Assembly: GCA_963800975.1 (NCBI GenBank)
Contig: CAWDDB010000012.1
Coordinates: forward strand, 1-64,000
Origin: JALYGY01 sp963800975
GTDB lineage: Bacteria; Actinomycetota; Rubrobacteria; Rubrobacterales; Rubrobacteraceae
DNA length: 64,000 nucleotides
Direction: 5' to 3'
The position numbers and the translations under genes are program-made. Positions 35,904-43,614 of this stretch are shown here, piece after piece. The notes below the pieces were generated by a model, which did not search any database, was not told the origin of the DNA, and saw only the letters and a list, made by a program, of their open reading frames with translations. Numbering within the stretch: position 1 is the stretch's first letter; each line of letters starts with the position of its first letter.

Positions 35904-37157
35904 TTGGGAGGCGCCTCGCGGCTCGCCGTCCGGCCCACGGCCCGCGGCTGGCAGGCGTTGATCTTCGGGCTCCTGATCCTGCTTGTGGCGCGCCTGATCG
36001 GGACTACCCAGTTCCACCAGCTCGCCTACGCCCTGCTGGCCCTGCTGCTGGCCGCGCTCTTTATCGGGTGGTCGAGTTCCAGGGGCCTGCGCTACTCGCG
36101 CGGGCTCCCGGCCGGCACGCGCATCACGGCGGGTAGCCGGGCCAGGATCAGGCTGCTGCTCTCCAACCGCTCGCGCCTCGGCCTGTCGGACGTGAGCGTC
36201 ACGGACCACCTCCCTGAGCAGCGCGACTTCGAGGCGCCGCCCCTGAGCGGGAACGGCAACGCCGCTATCCAGGCGCCGCTCCACTTCGCGAAGAGGGGCG
36301 TCTACGAGCTCGGGCCGGCCGAGGTTGCGGTCGGGGACCCCTTCGGGCTGCTGCGTTTCCTCCGCAGGTTCGGGGAGAAGACGGAGGTTGTCGTCTACCC
36401 GGAGGTGCACGAGCTGCGCGACTTCCCGATCCGAGGCGGCAACGTCGAGGTCGGCGCCCAGGGCTCGCGGGGGAGGCGGGGCGACGAGTTCGCGGGTCTC
36501 AGGGAGTATCGTCGGGGCGACGACCGGAGGCACATCCACTGGAAGAGCGTGGCGCGCACGGGCGAGCTCTACGTCAAGGAGTTCGCGGTCGAGGCGCCGC
36601 GGCGCTACTCCGTGGCCCTCGACCTGCGCCGCGAAGGGCTGCGCGCACCCGAGGCCGAGGTCGAGGACGCCGTATCTGTCGCGGCCTCCGTGCTCAACCG
36701 CCTCGCGCGCGAGCGGCTTCCGTTCAGGCTTCTGTGCGCGAACGGTGCCGGGGAGACCACGCCCTTCGGCGTCGACGAGGATTCCTACTGGGGGGCGATG
36801 AGGCTGCTGGCGACGGCCCGGGTCGACGGAGCGCGCCGCCTCGCCCAGACCGCGCTCGCCGAGGGCGACGCGCTCGGGGAGGGGATCGTGATGATCTCGC
36901 GCACCCGCAACGAGGAGCTGCCCGCGGCGGTACGCAAGCTCAGGGGCGCTGGCCTCTCGGTCGTCGTGGTCGCGATCGCGACCCACAGCTACCGCACGCC
37001 CCCGGGGACCGGGGGCGCGGCGCAGGGCCGGGAGACGGAGTTCTTGCGGTCCGTAGACCGGCTGGAGACGGCCGGGGCCACGGTACGCGTCGTGGGCCAC
37101 CCTTCTGGCGCGGCTGGCCTCTCGGGCATGCAGCACCGTCAGGCGGAGGTGCCCTAG
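35904..37157 (+). CDS. DUF58 domain membrane protein
   Basis: A 417-aa protein. Two N-terminal membrane helices (about 17-34 and 40-58: WQALIFGLLILLVARLI and LAYALLALLLAALFIGW) precede a soluble domain with the DUF58 signature YRRGDDRRHIHWKSVARTGELYVKEF (about 210-235), then a VWA-like part (RRYSVALDLR, IVMISRT). The TTG start lies 5 nt after the MoxR stop, so translation is coupled. DUF58 proteins work with MoxR ATPases and are often linked to envelope or transglutaminase functions; the molecular role is not established. Confidence 0.9.
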   Translation: MGGASRLAVRPTARGWQALIFGLLILLVARLIGTTQFHQLAYALLALLLAALFIGWSSSRGLRYSRGLPAGTRITAGSRARIRLLLSNRSRLGLSDVSVTDHLPEQRDFEAPPLSGNGNAAIQAPLHFAKRGVYELGPAEVAVGDPFGLLRFLRRFGEKTEVVVYPEVHELRDFPIRGGNVEVGAQGSRGRRGDEFAGLREYRRGDDRRHIHWKSVARTGELYVKEFAVEAPRRYSVALDLRREGLRAPEAEVEDAVSVAASVLNRLARERLPFRLLCANGAGETTPFGVDEDSYWGAMRLLATARVDGARRLAQTALAEGDALGEGIVMISRTRNEELPAAVRKLRGAGLSVVVVAIATHSYRTPPGTGGAAQGRETEFLRSVDRLETAGATVRVVGHPSGAAGLSGMQHRQAEVP

Positions 37158-39364
37158 TGGGAGGGCCCTGGGTGAGGATCCCCCTCTACGCGGCGGCGCT
37201 TGCCACGGGTGGCGCGTTCGCCATCGTGTTCACCGGGGACGTCTACGTCTGGTTCGAACCCTCCTCCGTCGTGGCTCGGGGTGGGGGGGCGTTCTGGACG
37301 ATGGTGCTGGCCGCGCTCGTCGCCGCGCTCGTGGGCTCGTCCGGCAGGTACCGTTTCGTGCTGCTCTTACCCGCGACCGTGCTCTTCACGTACGTGGCCG
37401 CCTACGGGATGCCGCCGCTCTTCTCGCTCTCGGGGTGGCGCGACGCGTTCTTCCGGACCGGAGGCGACCTCTACGAGGCCTTCGCCATCATGTACGCCGA
37501 GCCCGTGCCCTACGACCTTCACCCCGGGCTCTTCGTCGTGCTCGTGCCCGTGGTCATGGTGGTGGTCGCCTTCGCCACCTCGGCCACGCTCTACGAACGG
37601 AGCCCCATCGTCTCCATCGCCGTGCTCGGCGTGACGATAGGGATCCTCAGCACCTCGAGCTTCGAGGACGGGGCCGGACCGTTTTTCGCCGTCTTTCTCG
37701 CGTCCGCCGTTGTCCTGCTGCTCTCCCCCGGAAGGCGGCGGCCCGAAGCCGTGGGGGTCCTCGTGGGAGCGGCGGTGCTCGTGCTCGTGCTCGCGTCGCC
37801 CAGGATGCCGTTCTCGGAGACCACGATCAGCACCGGCCTCATAGACTGGACGCGCATCGGGACGGGGGGCACGAGCAGGCTCGACGTGCAGGCCGACGTC
37901 GGGGATTACCTCACCGCGGGCAGGGAGACCGACCTCATGAGGGTCGAGAGCACCGAGCCGCTGCTGTGGCGCGGCGGCACCCTCGACTACTTCGACGGCG
38001 TACGCTGGATAGACACCACCGATCCCGAGCTCGACGATGGCGAGGAGGTCGCCCCGGGCATCGAGACCCGCACCGTGCGGCAGGAGTTCGAGATCCTTAA
38101 CGCGCGCACCGACGTCCTGTTCGGCGGGTACAAGATCGTGCAGACCTCAGACGAGTTCGCCGTAGAGAACTCCGACGGATCCTGGTCGCTCGACGAGCCG
38201 CTGGCCGAGGACAGCTCCTACGCGGTGGTCTCGGAGATACCCCAGCCGACCGCCCAGCAACTCAGGAACGCGGGCACGGCCTACCCCTCCGAGGTCGCGC
38301 AGAACTTCCTGCAGCTTCCCGGGAACGAGCCGCCGATCATCGCCGAGACGGCGGACCAGATCCAGCGCCGCTACGATCCGGGTACGCCGTACGACGCGGC
38401 CAGGGCCGTCGAGCAGTACCTGGTGGTCGACGGAGGCTTCACCTACAACCTGGACGTCAGCTACCGCAGGGCGGACAGGGCCATCGAGGAGTTCCTCGGC
38501 GACGGCAGGGAGGGTTTCTGCACCCAATTCGCCACCTCCATGGCGCTCCTGCTGCGCGAGCAGGGCATCCCTGCCAGGGTCGTCTACGGGGCCACCGTGG
38601 GCAGGGAGACGGGGACCAACGAGTACGTGGTCACCGGGAGCAACATGCACACCTGGGTCGAGGCGTACTTCCCCGGTGTCGGGTGGTACCCCTTCGATCC
38701 CACGCCCGGTTTCTCGATGCCCTCCGCGATGGAGGCCAACGCCCCGAGGACGCTCCCCAACACGGCCCAGCAGGAGCTCGGCGCAGACGCCGTCCTGAGC
38801 GAGAGGCAGCAGGGCGAGCAGGCGGCTGCTCAGCAGCGCCAGGAGACGCCCGAGGAGGCCGCCTCTCCCCGATCCGGCGGGCCGAATGGCGGGGGCATGC
38901 CGTGGCGCGTCCTCGCGCTCTTGCCGATTCTCCTCCTGGTCGGGATCCCGCTAGCGAAGCGGGCGCTCCTCGCCCGCGCAAGGCCCGAGGACCTGTACGG
39001 GGACCTGACCGGCCGCCTGCGCGACGTGTTGCCGCCCGGACGCGGCGCCATAGCCGACTCCCCGGCCCTCACGCCGACCGAGCGAATATTGCTCCTCGCC
39101 TCCGCCGCGGGGGTCGAGGAGCGTCCCATGCAGGAGTTTGCTCGGGAGTACTCCGACCACCTATACGCCGCGCCGCGGGAGGGCGGGACCCGGCACGTCG
39201 CGCGGGCGTACCGGGGGGCGATGCGCGCCTACTGGCGGCTGCCTCGCTGGCGCAGGGCGCTCGGGGCCGCGAACCCCGCCTCGCTTCTGGCGCGGGCCAG
39301 GTGGGGCGCGGCCGTCCTGAGGGCTCGACTCGTCAAAAAGCTGCGCGTGCTCGGGAGTCGTTGA
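37157..39364 (+). CDS. TgpA-like transglutaminase membrane protein
   Basis: A 735-aa protein. Six or more hydrophobic helices occupy about 1-215, then a large extracytoplasmic region with the transglutaminase-like domain at about 400-520: REGFCTQFATSMALLLREQGIPARVVYGA (catalytic Cys), NMHTWVEAYFPGVGWYPFDPTPG (His and Asp). A Gln-rich linker and another helix (about 575-592) lead to a cytosolic DUF4129-like tail with AREYSDHLYA. TgpA of Pseudomonas is essential and acts at the cell envelope; substrate unknown. The GTG overlaps the DUF58 stop by 1 nt. It completes the MoxR-DUF58-TgpA operon. Confidence 0.9.
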   Translation: MGGPWVRIPLYAAALATGGAFAIVFTGDVYVWFEPSSVVARGGGAFWTMVLAALVAALVGSSGRYRFVLLLPATVLFTYVAAYGMPPLFSLSGWRDAFFRTGGDLYEAFAIMYAEPVPYDLHPGLFVVLVPVVMVVVAFATSATLYERSPIVSIAVLGVTIGILSTSSFEDGAGPFFAVFLASAVVLLLSPGRRRPEAVGVLVGAAVLVLVLASPRMPFSETTISTGLIDWTRIGTGGTSRLDVQADVGDYLTAGRETDLMRVESTEPLLWRGGTLDYFDGVRWIDTTDPELDDGEEVAPGIETRTVRQEFEILNARTDVLFGGYKIVQTSDEFAVENSDGSWSLDEPLAEDSSYAVVSEIPQPTAQQLRNAGTAYPSEVAQNFLQLPGNEPPIIAETADQIQRRYDPGTPYDAARAVEQYLVVDGGFTYNLDVSYRRADRAIEEFLGDGREGFCTQFATSMALLLREQGIPARVVYGATVGRETGTNEYVVTGSNMHTWVEAYFPGVGWYPFDPTPGFSMPSAMEANAPRTLPNTAQQELGADAVLSERQQGEQAAAQQRQETPEEAASPRSGGPNGGGMPWRVLALLPILLLVGIPLAKRALLARARPEDLYGDLTGRLRDVLPPGRGAIADSPALTPTERILLLASAAGVEERPMQEFAREYSDHLYAAPREGGTRHVARAYRGAMRAYWRLPRWRRALGAANPASLLARARWGAAVLRARLVKKLRVLGSR

Positions 39365-39389
39365 ACTATACGGAAAGCGGTGTAATAAT
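39361..39389 (+). promoter_or_regulatory. Promoter TTGAAC-17-AATAAT for the Fe-S carrier
   Basis: TTGAAC (39361-39366) overlaps the stop codon of the preceding gene, and AATAAT (39384-39389) follows at 17-bp spacing. The gene start lies 44 nt further on, so the Fe-S carrier is likely transcribed separately. Confidence 0.55.
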
Positions 39390-39432
39390 TCCGTTACCTA
39401 GAGAAGGACTACCGCATCCCCCGGGAGGGCTG

Positions 39433-39777
39433 ATGGACCAGAAGCAGGAGACCATAGTCAGCATCACGGATAACGCCGCGGAGAAGGTCAAGGCTTTGCT
39501 GGCGCAGGAGGGCGAGGAGGATCTCGCGCTGCGCATCGGCGTGCGTCCCGGCGGCTGCTCCGGCTTCCAGTACAGCATCTACTTCGACGACGAGGTGGGC
39601 GACGACGACGAGGTCCTCGAGGCCAAGGGCGTGCGCGTCCTCATAGACGCGATGAGCGTCCCCTACATCGTCGGAAGCGAGTTCGACTACGTGGACGGCC
39701 TGATGGGCGCAGGCTTCGCCGTAAACAACCCCAACGTGCAGGGCGGCTGCGGCTGCGGCAGCTCCTTCACCTGCTAG
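39433..39777 (+). CDS. A-type iron-sulfur carrier (IscA/ErpA/HesB family)
   Basis: A 114-aa protein with the three conserved cysteines: VRPGGCSGFQYSIYFDD (about 35-51) and GGCGCGSSFTC at the C-terminus. A-type carriers deliver [2Fe-2S] or [4Fe-4S] clusters to apoproteins. The start ATG follows GGGAGGGCTG; an open frame continues upstream inside the preceding gene, but only this start gives the family length. Its own promoter and a strong downstream terminator make it a monocistronic unit. ErpA and IscA cannot be told apart here. Confidence 0.93.
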   Translation: MDQKQETIVSITDNAAEKVKALLAQEGEEDLALRIGVRPGGCSGFQYSIYFDDEVGDDDEVLEAKGVRVLIDAMSVPYIVGSEFDYVDGLMGAGFAVNNPNVQGGCGCGSSFTC

Positions 39778-39801
39778 AGAACCACCAGACGTAGATAAGG
39801 A

Positions 39802-39830
39802 GCCCGGGGATCTATGCCCCGGGCTTTTTT
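39802..39830 (+). terminator. Strong intrinsic terminator
   Basis: GCCCGGGG (39802-39809) pairs with CCCCGGGC (39817-39824) across a 7-nt loop and is followed directly by six T residues. It ends the Fe-S carrier transcript. It is the clearest rho-independent terminator in the window. Confidence 0.92.
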
Positions 39831-39870
39831 GTGCCTGGTGGTTTCTGTCTGTTCGAAATACGTCGTGGAT

Positions 39871-39902
39871 GCCCCACCGGGGTTAAACGCCCCACCGGGG
39901 CG
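39871..39902. repeat. Duplicated CCCCACCGGGG mini-hairpin
   Basis: GCCCCACCGGGG occurs twice, separated by TTAAAC. Each copy can fold as CCCC-ACC-GGGG. No T-run follows on either strand. It lies just beyond the terminator and before the convergent GNAT gene. Confidence 0.5.
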
Positions 39903-39931
39903 TCTCTACGGGTTGTGGGTGGACGCGGACC

Positions 39932-40504
39932 CTAGCGGCAGCGCTTGGCCAGGAAGATGTCCGGTTTGCCTGGTCCGTTGGCGTCGGGCATCACGCCGAT
40001 TATCGAGAATCCGAGCTTCTGGTAGAACTCGTAAGGGTGACCCCGCAGGTTCCGTATGTTTGCCAGGTGACCCAGGACGTCGGGGTAGAGGTCCGCTCCG
40101 TACAGGCTCGTCATGCCGCTCACGTCGTCGCTGCCGAGCTGGAGCGTGATGCCGCCGCGCTCCCGCACGCGTTCTTCCAGGTCCGCCACGAGCGCCCGTC
40201 CGATGCCCAGGCGCTGGAGGTCCGGACGCACGACGAGCGGGTGCAGCTCCCACACGTTGCCCTCGTAGGAGGGGATGCCCCCGATCCAGCCTAGTACACC
40301 GCCCCCCTCGCCCAGTGCCACCCGGCTCACGCGACCTTGCCCGAGCGACTCGCGCACCTCCTCGATGGCGGCGTCCAGGTCCGGCCAGGCGTCGGGCCAG
40401 TCTTCCCTGAACCCCTCGACGAGGAGCGTCGCGGTCTGCCTGATCGCCTCGCCGTCGTCGGGATCGAGGTCGGAGATCGAGAACCGTAGGGGACCCGCGC
40501 TCAA
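39932..40504 (-). CDS. GNAT-family N-acetyltransferase
   Basis: A 190-aa acetyltransferase. The acetyl-CoA loop is LVVRPDLQRLGIGRALVADLEERVRERG (about 95-122), and the C-terminus GHPYEFYQKLGFSIIGVMPDANGPGKPDIFLAKRC resembles AAC(6')-like members. Function as a resistance enzyme is not shown; the family also acetylates peptides and polyamines. The TTG start overlaps the Nudix stop (TTGA), so it is the third gene of a coupled operon with the pseudo-receiver and Nudix genes. An open frame extends upstream inside the Nudix gene, but its sequence is non-protein-like. Confidence 0.85.
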   Translation of the reverse strand: MSAGPLRFSISDLDPDDGEAIRQTATLLVEGFREDWPDAWPDLDAAIEEVRESLGQGRVSRVALGEGGGVLGWIGGIPSYEGNVWELHPLVVRPDLQRLGIGRALVADLEERVRERGGITLQLGSDDVSGMTSLYGADLYPDVLGHLANIRNLRGHPYEFYQKLGFSIIGVMPDANGPGKPDIFLAKRCR

Positions 40505-41055
40505 GCCTCTTCCCGCAGCAGATCGAGCGCGAGCATCACGGCGGCCACGCCGCTCGAGCTGACTATCTCTCCGGACCGGATCAGGGGGCCAAGCTCTCCC
40601 ACGGGGACCTTGACGACCTCGACCAGCTCGTGCTCGTCCGGGTCGGGCGCAGAGGTCTCTTCGACGCCGCGGGCGAGATAGAGGTAGGCCCAGTTGTCCT
40701 TGAGGCTGGGGGAGGAGGCGAGCGAGCCGATGGGCTCCCACGCGCCCCCCGCGTACCCGGTCTCCTCGAGCAGCTCGCGGCGGGCCGCCGCCTCTGGCTC
40801 CTCGCCTCGCTCCACGAGGCCAGCGGGAAGGCCGAGCTCCATCCGCTCGAGCGGCGGGCGGTACTGGCGCACGAGCACCACCTCGCCCGCGCCCGTCAGC
40901 GGGAAGATAATGGCGGCGTCGGGGCGCTCGAGGACGTAGTAGGGGTCTTTGATCGCCCCGCCAGGCAGGCGGAGCCTGTCGGAGCGCAGGGCGAAGTACC
41001 GGGTCTCGAGCAGTCTCTCGCTGCCGAGGCGCTCCCAGGCCGCGTCGTCAGCCAA
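40501..41055 (-). CDS. Nudix hydrolase, ADP-ribose-pyrophosphatase type
   Basis: A 184-aa enzyme with a complete Nudix box, GLVERGEEPEAAARRELLEETGY (about 78-100), matching GX5EX7REUXEEXGU. The N-terminal YYVLERPDAAIIFPLTGAGEVVLVRQYRPPLERMELGLPAG is typical of ADP-ribose or ADP-sugar pyrophosphatases, which recycle free ADP-ribose. The TTG start overlaps the end of the upstream pseudo-receiver gene by 8 nt, and its own stop overlaps the GNAT start, so three genes are tightly coupled. Confidence 0.9.
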   Translation of the reverse strand: MADDAAWERLGSERLLETRYFALRSDRLRLPGGAIKDPYYVLERPDAAIIFPLTGAGEVVLVRQYRPPLERMELGLPAGLVERGEEPEAAARRELLEETGYAGGAWEPIGSLASSPSLKDNWAYLYLARGVEETSAPDPDEHELVEVVKVPVGELGPLIRSGEIVSSSGVAAVMLALDLLREEA

Positions 41056-41419
41056 CGCCGCCGTCTCCGGAGAGCACCCGCGGCAGGTTCTCGACGAAGG
41101 CGCTGCGGGCCATCACGCGGTCGCATCCTGCCTCTCGGGCCGCGATCGCGAGGTCGGCCTGCACGTGCGAGAGGAAGCCGACGGTCGAGACGTTCCGCAA
41201 AGCGGCGTCCGAACCCACGGTTCGCAGCAGCTCGAGCGGCTCGAAGCGGGCCGAGTTGAGGTCGAGCACGAGGAGATCGGGCGGCGAGGCGCGAAGCGCC
41301 TCGAGCAGCCTCCTCGGGTTGCGGGGGAAGGCGGCCTCTACGCCCACCTGTTCTGCGGTCTCGGAGATCTTGCTCCGGAACAGCAGGTCTTCGACGGCTG
41401 CCAGCACGTTTCGCGCCAC
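41048..41419 (-). CDS. Pseudo-receiver (CheY-like) protein with degenerate site
   Basis: A 123-aa receiver-like fold: NVLAAVEDLLFRSKISETAEQVG, PDLLVLDLNSARFEPLELLRTV, VSTVGFLSHVQADLAIAAREAGCDRVMARSAFVENLP. The central Asp in LLVLDLNS is present, but the paired acids after strand 1 are weakened (ED) and the conserved Lys is Arg (VMARSAF), so normal phosphorylation is doubtful. Such atypical receivers bind partners or ligands. The GTG start follows GGAGGTTCC. It heads the Nudix-GNAT operon and diverges from the ABC exporter; TAGAAT at 41453-41458 (minus strand) may be its -10 box. Confidence 0.78.
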   Translation of the reverse strand: MARNVLAAVEDLLFRSKISETAEQVGVEAAFPRNPRRLLEALRASPPDLLVLDLNSARFEPLELLRTVGSDAALRNVSTVGFLSHVQADLAIAAREAGCDRVMARSAFVENLPRVLSGDGGVG

Positions 41420-41474
41420 GGAACCTCCGTCTCTAGAGGGTATCGCTCACACATTCTAACCGCCGGCGTTGCGG

Positions 41475-41480
41475 TATCAT
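41475..41480 (+). promoter_or_regulatory. -10 element TATCAT of a probable leaderless gene
   Basis: TATCAT ends 6 nt before the GTG at 41487; no ribosome site is visible. The opposite-strand -10 candidate (41453-41458) lies next to it, making a compact divergent promoter. Confidence 0.6.
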
Positions 41481-41486
41481 ATCTGG

Positions 41487-43304
41487 GTGAAAAGATCGAT
41501 CCAGCTTCGGGCCCAACTCGGGCGCACAAGAGAGACATTATCCAACTTCACGCCGTTCTTGAGGCCGCGCAGACGGGGCCTCCTGCTCGCGCTTGTTCTG
41601 CTGCTCGTGGAGACGGGTATGAGCCTGGCCCAGCCGTGGCCGCTCGCCCTTACGCTCGACTACGTGCTGAGCGACAGGAAGCAGCTGCCCGGCTTCTGGC
41701 CCGATAGCCTCTCGGGCGAGGCCCTTCTGCTCGCCGCCATCGCCTTTCTGCTCGTCTCCATAAGCGCGGCAAGCCGGGGGCTCGCGGCCTACAGGCGCTA
41801 CATGCTCCAGAAGCTCGGCCAGGAGACCGTCTTCGACATGCGCGAGGCGCTCTACAGAAGGGTGCACGATCTCGGCCTCGATTACCACGGCAAGAAGCGC
41901 ACCGGCGACACGATCACGCGCGTGACGAGCGACGTCAAGGAAGTCAGGACGCTTCTCGTCGATTCGATAGTCGAGATCGGGTCGTCCGTGTTTATCCTGC
42001 TCGGGATGCTCGTCGTGATGATCTGGATGAGCCCGCAGCTCACCCTGCTCGCGCTGCTCACCGTCCCGTTCCTCTTCCTCGCCGTAGCGCGCTACCGCAG
42101 CGCGCTGGTCGAGCGGATGCGGATCGTGAGGACCAAAGAGGGCGCCATAGCATCGGTGATCCAGGAGGCCGTGACCGGCATCCGGGCGGTCAAGATCTTC
42201 GGCCGCGAGGACGACGAGCTGGAGCGCTTCCGCACCGAGAGCGAGGACTCGCTCAGGGCGAGCGTCGACTCCTCCCTGATCGAGGCCAAGTTCAGCATCG
42301 TGCTCGGGATGGTAGGCGGCGTCGGGACGGCGGCCGTCCTTTACTTCGCGGCCCTCCAGGTGCTCTCGGGAGCCCTCTCCGTCGGCCAGCTCACCGTCTT
42401 CATAGCCTACCTCGGGCTCTTCCTCTCGCCGCTGTGGGCCCTGAGCCGGCAGGCGAACCAGATCGGCAAGTCCCTCGTCTCGGGGGAGAGGATCATCGAG
42501 CTCCTGGGCGCGGAGCCTTCAGTGAAGGAGGCCCCGGACGCCCGACCGGCCCCGCGCCTCGAGGGCCGCGTCACCTTCGAGGACGTCCACTTCGCCTACG
42601 AGGACGAGGCCGGGGAGGTGCTCGACGGGATGGACTTCGAGCTCGAGGCCGGGAGCCGCGTCGCGCTCGTCGGCCTGAGCGGGGCTGGCAAGACCACGGT
42701 CACGGGCCTCGTCGCCAGGCTCTACGACCCGCAGAGCGGGCGCGTGCTCATAGACGGTCAGGACATAAAGGGTTTCACGCTCAAGAGCCTGCGCGACTCC
42801 ATAACCTTCGTCCCGCAGGAGCCGATGCTCTTCCGGGCGACGGTGGCGGAGAACATCGGCTACGGCAAGTCCGGGGCGACGAGAGGGGAGATCGAGCACG
42901 CGGCCGAGCTAGCCGGGGCCGACGGGTTTATCCTGGAGCTGCCGGAGGGCTACGACACGCTCCTCTCCGAGCGCGGGGAGAGCCTCTCCGGGGGTCAGCG
43001 GCAGCGCATATCCATCGCGCGGGCGATGCTCCGGGAGAGCCCTATCCTGATCCTGGACGAGCCACAGTCCGGGCTCGACGCAGAGGCGGCGGGCGCCGTC
43101 GAGGAAAGCTGGCGCCCCCTCACCGAGGGCCGCACCACCTTCGTGATCGCTCACGAGCTCAGGCTCGTGAGCAGCGTGGACAGGATCCTCGTGATCGAGG
43201 ACGGGCGTGTCGCGGAGTCGGGCTCGCACGATGAGCTCCTGGCGGCGGACGGTCTCTACGCCAGGCTCTACTACCTGCAAGAGCGGGACCCCGTCCAACC
43301 GTGA
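41487..43304 (+). CDS. ABC exporter, fused permease and ATPase
   Basis: A 605-aa half-transporter. Residues about 20-310 form six membrane helices of the type I exporter fold (LLLALVLLLVETGMSLAQPW, SSVFILLGMLVVMIWMSPQLTLLALLTVPFLFLAV), and the ATPase spans about 335-600: Walker A VGLSGAGKTT, Q-loop FVPQEPML, LSGGQRQRISIARAML, Walker B PILILDEP and switch His in VIAHEL. It would homodimerise to export a lipid, peptide or drug; the cargo is unknown. The GTG start appears leaderless. A 23-codon membrane peptide follows after 10 nt and is probably co-translated. Confidence 0.92.
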   Translation: MKRSIQLRAQLGRTRETLSNFTPFLRPRRRGLLLALVLLLVETGMSLAQPWPLALTLDYVLSDRKQLPGFWPDSLSGEALLLAAIAFLLVSISAASRGLAAYRRYMLQKLGQETVFDMREALYRRVHDLGLDYHGKKRTGDTITRVTSDVKEVRTLLVDSIVEIGSSVFILLGMLVVMIWMSPQLTLLALLTVPFLFLAVARYRSALVERMRIVRTKEGAIASVIQEAVTGIRAVKIFGREDDELERFRTESEDSLRASVDSSLIEAKFSIVLGMVGGVGTAAVLYFAALQVLSGALSVGQLTVFIAYLGLFLSPLWALSRQANQIGKSLVSGERIIELLGAEPSVKEAPDARPAPRLEGRVTFEDVHFAYEDEAGEVLDGMDFELEAGSRVALVGLSGAGKTTVTGLVARLYDPQSGRVLIDGQDIKGFTLKSLRDSITFVPQEPMLFRATVAENIGYGKSGATRGEIEHAAELAGADGFILELPEGYDTLLSERGESLSGGQRQRISIARAMLRESPILILDEPQSGLDAEAAGAVEESWRPLTEGRTTFVIAHELRLVSSVDRILVIEDGRVAESGSHDELLAADGLYARLYYLQERDPVQP

Positions 43305-43314
43305 GGAGGAGCCC

Positions 43315-43386
43315 TTGAGGGAGCTCATCATTCTCTGCGTCGTCCTGACGATCGTGGTCGTCGCCATCTATATCTCATTTGCATGA
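43315..43386 (+). CDS. 23-aa single-span membrane peptide
   Basis: A 24-codon frame begins with TTG and encodes MRELIILCVVLTIVVVAIYISFA, a complete hydrophobic helix with a charged start. GAGGAGGAG lies 3-6 nt before the TTG, one of the strongest ribosome sites in the window. It starts 10 nt after the ABC exporter's stop. Very small membrane proteins are known to bind and tune transporters, so a role with the exporter is plausible but unproven. Too short for ordinary gene finders. Confidence 0.6.
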   Translation: MRELIILCVVLTIVVVAIYISFA

Positions 43387-43614
43387 GGTAGCACGCATCG
43401 GCCAGCGAAGCTGGCCTCGTTTTCAGCAAAGGGCTCCTACCCTAGCCAAAAAGCTGACAAGCCGCCCGAGGCGAAGCCGAGAGGTGGCGTGCTGAGAAGC
43501 GAGCCCTTGCAAAGGGCGATGCGTGCTGACAAGGCGCGATAGCGCCGTGCTGAAAGCGGAGGCGAAGCCGGAGCGTGCGTTCCGACGTGACGGGCTTTGC
43601 CCGTCACGTCGGAA
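43387..43614. repeat. Mosaic hairpin-repeat cluster B
   Basis: About 225 bp of the family. Hairpins seen include GGCCAGC-GAA-GCTGGCC (43400-43416), GCCCTT-GCA-AAGGGC (43503-43517), GGCGC-GATA-GCGCC (43534-43547) and a perfect 16-bp stem with a TTT loop (43580-43614). Linkers GCGTGCTGAC and AGCTGACAAGC separate them. The first 110 bp align with cluster C, and AGCGGAGGCGAAGCCGGAGC is shared with cluster D. The last hairpin contains the stop codon of the minus-strand kinase. Confidence 0.8.

Noticed and set aside
40505..40741. N-terminal extension of the GNAT gene
   Set aside because: The extension lies inside the Nudix gene, has Arg-rich shadow composition and the coupled TTG start explains the family length.
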